DNA of 17,371 nt from DATCZS01 sp036525795 (GTDB taxonomy: Bacteria > Actinomycetota > Acidimicrobiia > Spongiisociales > ZC4RG35), in the NCBI GenBank assembly GCA_036525795.1, contig DATCZS010000038.1, positions 1-17,371 of the forward strand, written 5' to 3'. Position numbers and translations under genes: made by a program. Under the pieces are notes generated by a model that saw only the letters and a list, made by a program, of their open reading frames with translations, did not search any database and was not told the DNA's origin. Below are positions 13,772 to 17,371 of the stretch, in pieces; within the stretch, counting starts at the first letter, position 1, and every line of letters begins with the position of its first letter.

Positions 13772-14596
13772 ATGGAGATCCTGTTCACCAAGTCGTTCTG
13801 GGAATTCGACCTCGCCGCCCACGACGATCCGATTGGCGCCTTCCTGTCACGGGTGGCCGCCGACGGGTTCGACGGCACCGAGATGTTCCTCCCGCTCCTC
13901 ACCGAGGATCCGGCCAGGGTCCTCGAACTCCACGCAACGCACGGCCTCTCCCGCCGCATCATCGACATCATCACCGAGGGGGCCTCGCCCGCCGACCATC
14001 GGGCGAGCTTCGACGCCTCTGTCGAACGCGCCCTCTCCTACGAGCCCGACCTCATCAACAGTCACACCGGCCGCGACATCTTCTCGTTCGAGGACAACGT
14101 CGCCCTCTACCGCCACGCGGTCGAGGTGAGCGCCGACGTCGGCGTTCCCATCGTCCACGAGACCCATCGCTTCCGACCCACCTACTCCGCCATCGAGACC
14201 CGCCGCTACCTCGAGGCGGTTCCCGGCCTGTTCCTCACCGCCGACCTCTCCCACTGGTTCGTCGTCCACGAGTCGGATCTCTCCGACCAGGACCAGAACG
14301 TGGAACTCGCCCTCGCCCGGACCCGCCACATCCACGCCCGGGTGGGCTTCGAGGAAGGCCCCCAGGTGGGGGATCCGGCCGATCCCCGCTGGCGGTCCCA
14401 GCTCGACCGTCACCTCGAGCTGTGGCAGCGAATCGTCGACGGCTGCCGCCACACCGGAGTCGCGAGCCTCGCCATCACCCCGGAGTTCGGCCCGTTCCCC
14501 TATGTGCCGATGATTCCGTTCACCGACGAGCCGGTGGCAGACCCGTGGGCCGCCAACCTCTACATGAAGGACCTGCTGTCCACCCGACTCGTGTGA
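13772..14596 (+). CDS. Sugar phosphate isomerase/epimerase-like TIM barrel (AP endonuclease 2 superfamily)
   Basis: The 274-residue product fits the xylose isomerase-like TIM-barrel family. Candidate metal ligands sit at the ends of successive strands: E37 (DGFDGTEMF), H98 (LINSHTGRD), H129-E130 (PIVHETHRFRPTYS), D158/H161 (FLTADLSHW), H188 (HIHARVG) and E238 (ITPEFGPFPY). Members isomerise or epimerise sugars or related polyols, or act on inositol derivatives; the substrate is not readable. The start is the first ATG in the frame, without a strong ribosome site. It diverges from the LLM/unknown pair across a 356-base gap, so shared function is possible but not shown. The enzyme is presumably cytoplasmic. 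Confidence 0.9.
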   Translation: MEILFTKSFWEFDLAAHDDPIGAFLSRVAADGFDGTEMFLPLLTEDPARVLELHATHGLSRRIIDIITEGASPADHRASFDASVERALSYEPDLINSHTGRDIFSFEDNVALYRHAVEVSADVGVPIVHETHRFRPTYSAIETRRYLEAVPGLFLTADLSHWFVVHESDLSDQDQNVELALARTRHIHARVGFEEGPQVGDPADPRWRSQLDRHLELWQRIVDGCRHTGVASLAITPEFGPFPYVPMIPFTDEPVADPWAANLYMKDLLSTRLV

Positions 14597-14623
14597 GTGG
14601 CCATACGCCCCACTGCCTGACTT

Positions 14624-14644
14624 CGGGGCATCTTCCACGCCCCG
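14624..14644 (+). terminator. Possible terminator after the isomerase gene
   Basis: CGGGGC (14624-14629) pairs with GCCCCG (14639-14644) across a 9-base loop, 27 bases past the isomerase stop and just ahead of the cyclase gene. There is no T-tract. It could separate the two genes' transcription, or act as an operator for the downstream gene. Confidence 0.35.
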
Positions 14645-14649
14645 GCAAC

Positions 14650-14655
14650 TACCCT
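14650..14655 (+). promoter_or_regulatory. Possible -10 box (TACCCT) for a leaderless cyclase-regulator mRNA
   Basis: TACCCT matches the TANNNT pattern of actinobacterial -10 boxes and ends 7 bases before the ATG at 14663. There is no ribosome site before that ATG, which fits a leaderless transcript. No good -35 hexamer is present at the right distance, so support is modest. Confidence 0.35.
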
Positions 14656-14662
14656 CCCGTGG

Positions 14663-17371
14663 ATGCCGAGCCAGCCGTCGGGGACGGTCACGTTCCTGTT
14701 CACCGACATCGAGGGCAGCACCCGCCTGTGGGAGCGGGACCCCGAACGCATGCGCGGTGTGCTGGCGCGACACGACGAGATCCTGAGAGACCTCATCAAC
14801 GACAACGACGGCTATGTGTTCACCACCGCCGGCGATGCCTTCTCGGCTGCCTTCAGCGATCCGCTCGCCGGCGTCATCGCTGCCATCGAGGCGCAGAAGG
14901 CCATCGCCGCCGAGCCATGGGAGGTGGGAGAGGTCAGGGTGCGGATGGCGCTGCACGCAGGAGTGGCCCACGAACGCGACGGCGACTACTTCGGGCCCAC
15001 CCTCAACCGCACGTCGCGCATCCTCTCTGCGGGCCATGGAGGCCAGGTCCTCCTCAGCCAGTCGGTGCGGGACCTCCTGTCGGGCAGGCTTCCGGCGGGA
15101 GTCGGAGTGCGGCCACTGGGCGAGTACCGGCTCAAGGACCTGGGAAGCCCCGAGCACCTGCACCAGGTGACGCACGCCAACCTCATGGTGGAGTTCCCCA
15201 GCCTGCGGACGCTCGACGCCCACCTCAACAACCTTCCCGTCGAACTCAGCTCGTTCATCGGCCGCCACGACGAACTCGCCGAGACCGTGAAGCGACTCAG
15301 GGACAGTCGTCTGGTCACCCTCACCGGCGTGGGCGGATCGGGCAAGACCCGGCTGGCGCTTCAGACCGCCGCCGAGGTGTTCGACGAGTTCCCCGACGGC
15401 GTCTGGGTGGCGGAGATGGCGGGACTGGCCGAGCCAGAGCGTTTCCCCCGGTGGGTCGTCGAGGAGATGGGCCTGGCCCGCTCCGCCCAGAGCGACCTCG
15501 GGGGCGGTTCAGAAGAACGGTCCTCGCTCGAGATCGTGCTCGACTACCTGGCGCCCCGCACGGCGCTGCTCGTACTGGACAACTGTGAACACCTGATCGC
15601 GCCGTCCGCCGAGTTCGCCGAGCGGGTGCTGCGGGCCTGTCCCAACCTGAAGATCCTCACGACGTCGCGAGAAGGTCTGGGAATCAGGGGCGAGTATCTG
15701 ATCCAGGTTCCCTCGCTCAGGCTCCCTTCCTCGTTCGTGACCGAGGAATGGGAGGGCGCGTATCCCGACGCCATGGAGCTCTTCGCAGAGCGCGCCGGTG
15801 CGGTGAACGCCCGGTTCTCGCTCGATTCGCAGACCGCTCCGGCGGTGGCCGAGATCTGCCGCCGGCTCGACGGCATGCCGCTTGCCATCGAATTGGCTGC
15901 GGCCCGGGCGCGGATGCTCACCGCCGAACAGATCTCCCAGCGCCTGGGAGACACGTTCCGTCTCCTCACCGGTGGCAGCCGGACGGCCCTGCCGCGCCAG
16001 CAGACGCTTCTGGCCACCGTCGACTGGTCCTATCAGTTGCTCACCGATGCCGAGAAGCGCCTCTTCGAGCGGCTGGCGGTCTTCCGGGGCGGGTTCTCGC
16101 TCGAGGCGGCCGAGGCGATCGTGACCGACGAGGACGTCGACCTGCTCGACGTCTTCGATCTGCTGGCGTCGCTGGTCGACAAGTCGATGGTCCAGGGTGG
16201 CTCCGTGTCGGGCCGTTTCGGGCTGCTCGAGACACTGCGCCAGTTCGCACTCGGAAAGCTCACCGATGCCGGGGCCGGAGACCGGTGGCGTCTTCGTCAC
16301 GCCGATTACTTCGCCGGTGTCGCCGACGAGGCGTTCGGGCAGACGAGAGGTCCCAACCAGGTGGAGTGGCTCGACCGGCTCGAACGGGACCAGGACAACT
16401 TCGATGCGGCGATCACCTGGGCGATCGAGAGCGACAACCATGCGCTGGCGGCCCGGATGGCCGCCGGGCTCTGGTGGTACTGGGGGCAGCACAATCACGC
16501 CAAGCAGGGGCTCGAGGCGATGCACGCCATCGTGGATCACCTCGACACCGTGCCACCGGAGGTCCAGATCAAGTTCCTGGCCGGGCGCGGCTGGCTGTGG
16601 GGATTCCAGACGGCCTCTGACAAGGGGTTGGCGGACGCCGAGCGGGCGCTGGCGATCGCCACCGAGATCGGCTCGCCCGCCCTTCGCGGCCTGGCTTCGA
16701 TGGTGGTCGCCAACGCTCATGGACAGGCGAACCGCTACGACAATGCCCTGCACCACCACCGCCAGGGCTTCCTGGCGTTCGAGGAGGTCGGCGACGAGTG
16801 GGGAATGGGCTGGACCACCCTGATGCCGGCCTGGATCTATCGCATGCAGGCAGACGTCCTGACCTCGGAAGGCTGGCTGGAGCAGGCGAAGAGGCATTTC
16901 CGGTCCTCCGGCAGTCAGTTCGGGCTGGCGTGGACCCTCTCCACGCTGGGAATCATCCGGCGCTATGTGAACGACTTCGAGGACTCCATCCGGCTGCACA
17001 CCGAGGCCGCCGAGATCTTCGACCGTCTCGGCGACCGCGCAGCAGTCAGCTTCAGCCACGTCGTCACGGCCCTGTCCCTCGATCAGGCCGGCCGTGTCGA
17101 AGAAGCGGTGGCCAGCGCCATGCGCGGGCTCGCCCTCGAACGCGACCTCGGCCCGCTCGCCGGCGAGTCCGCCTCGGTCGGAGCGGCGCTGACGCGCCAC
17201 GCCGGCGACCTGGCGGCGTCATTCGCCCTGCTGCAGGAGGTGCGGGGCCGGTTCTCGAGCGAGAACGCCTCGAGCGTCGCGGTGATCGCAGAGGAGATCG
17301 CAGACCTGGCGGTGGCAGTGGGCGTCTACGAGCCGGCCGCCCATCTCCTGGCGTACGCCCAGGCGGAGCGG
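14663..17371 (+). CDS. Class III nucleotide cyclase-NB-ARC ATPase-TPR regulator (3' end outside window)
   Basis: The frame is open for 903 codons to the window edge, without a stop. Domains: class III adenylate/guanylate cyclase (about 7-170), with metal Asp D15 (FTDIEGST) and D58 (TTAGDAF), adenine-site D108 (GDYFG), and N115 and R119 (LNRTSRI); NB-ARC/STAND ATPase (about 190-540), with FIGRHDEL, Walker A GVGGSGKTR 222-230, Walker B ALLVLDNCE 301-309, TTSR 333-336 and GMPLAIELAA 404-413; and TPR-like helical repeats (about 545 onward). The domain order matches the large cyclase-ATPase regulators of M. tuberculosis such as Rv0386 and Rv1358, which end in a LuxR-type DNA-binding domain. Whether this one does is unseen. 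The Lys that normally lies four residues before the second metal Asp is Thr54, so nucleotide choice or activity may be altered. The ATG lacks a ribosome site and may be leaderless. Confidence 0.95.
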   Translation, partial: MPSQPSGTVTFLFTDIEGSTRLWERDPERMRGVLARHDEILRDLINDNDGYVFTTAGDAFSAAFSDPLAGVIAAIEAQKAIAAEPWEVGEVRVRMALHAGVAHERDGDYFGPTLNRTSRILSAGHGGQVLLSQSVRDLLSGRLPAGVGVRPLGEYRLKDLGSPEHLHQVTHANLMVEFPSLRTLDAHLNNLPVELSSFIGRHDELAETVKRLRDSRLVTLTGVGGSGKTRLALQTAAEVFDEFPDGVWVAEMAGLAEPERFPRWVVEEMGLARSAQSDLGGGSEERSSLEIVLDYLAPRTALLVLDNCEHLIAPSAEFAERVLRACPNLKILTTSREGLGIRGEYLIQVPSLRLPSSFVTEEWEGAYPDAMELFAERAGAVNARFSLDSQTAPAVAEICRRLDGMPLAIELAAARARMLTAEQISQRLGDTFRLLTGGSRTALPRQQTLLATVDWSYQLLTDAEKRLFERLAVFRGGFSLEAAEAIVTDEDVDLLDVFDLLASLVDKSMVQGGSVSGRFGLLETLRQFALGKLTDAGAGDRWRLRHADYFAGVADEAFGQTRGPNQVEWLDRLERDQDNFDAAITWAIESDNHALAARMAAGLWWYWGQHNHAKQGLEAMHAIVDHLDTVPPEVQIKFLAGRGWLWGFQTASDKGLADAERALAIATEIGSPALRGLASMVVANAHGQANRYDNALHHHRQGFLAFEEVGDEWGMGWTTLMPAWIYRMQADVLTSEGWLEQAKRHFRSSGSQFGLAWTLSTLGIIRRYVNDFEDSIRLHTEAAEIFDRLGDRAAVSFSHVVTALSLDQAGRVEEAVASAMRGLALERDLGPLAGESASVGAALTRHAGDLAASFALLQEVRGRFSSENASSVAVIAEEIADLAVAVGVYEPAAHLLAYAQAER

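Noticed and set aside
13438..13974. A 178-codon minus-strand frame in the divergent gap, with a protein-like segment DAHRHLGDATRLFVEE
   Set aside because: It overlaps the start of the well-supported isomerase gene and its ends are low-complexity; no ribosome site or family was found. The central part is kept only as a note on the gap.
13847..15268. A 473-codon minus-strand frame opposite the isomerase and cyclase genes
   Set aside because: Both plus-strand genes have complete family motifs in this stretch, and the minus-strand translation has no recognisable family.

Overview
The window is GC-rich with a strong bias to G or C at third codon positions. It uses several GTG starts and carries families typical of high-GC Actinomycetota: a SARP/BTAD regulator, a DUF222-HNH protein, an F420-type luciferase-like oxidoreductase and a cyclase/NB-ARC/TPR regulator. 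An Acidimicrobiia-like actinobacterium fits, but the lineage is inferred from style, not proven. No rRNA, tRNA, CRISPR array or insertion sequence was recognised.

Layout. Positions 1-509 hold the end of an antitoxin gene and a VapC toxin, overlapping by 4 bases. Positions 641-1830 hold two minus-strand genes for small secreted proteins that look like paralogues, each with four cysteines. Positions 2194-8472 hold a very large plus-strand gene of 2092 codons. Its product joins a SARP DNA-binding/BTAD module, a Ser/Thr-kinase-like domain, a STAND NTPase domain, one membrane helix, a coiled coil, WD40 repeats and C-terminal Kelch-like repeats. Positions 8479-10336 hold a divergent MFS exporter/MarR pair with a candidate operator between them. 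Positions 10377-10562 hold a two-and-a-half-copy tandem repeat that runs into the promoter of a DUF222-HNH gene (10593-11948). Positions 11968-13415 hold a minus-strand pair: an unrecognised 179-residue protein translationally coupled to a luciferase-like (LLM) oxidoreductase. Positions 13772-14596 encode a sugar-phosphate isomerase/epimerase-like TIM barrel. Positions 14663 to the window edge encode a class III cyclase-NB-ARC-TPR regulator that is cut off.

The most interesting region is 641-8472. A 35-base element with an 11-base internal period occurs twice, with three mismatches between copies. One copy lies in the divergent region between the giant SARP-kinase gene and the first secreted-protein gene. 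The other lies just upstream of the second secreted-protein gene, overlapping the stop codon of the first. Direct repeats with an 11-base period are the known form of SARP binding sites. The inferred model is that a membrane-tethered SARP, sensing outside the cell through WD40 and Kelch propellers and modulated by its own kinase and NTPase domains, controls itself and a pair of secreted proteins. The domains and repeats are visible in the sequence; the regulatory link is inference.

Other pairings follow known patterns. MarR probably represses the divergent exporter. VapC and its antitoxin form a toxin-antitoxin operon. The LLM enzyme and the unknown protein are probably made together.
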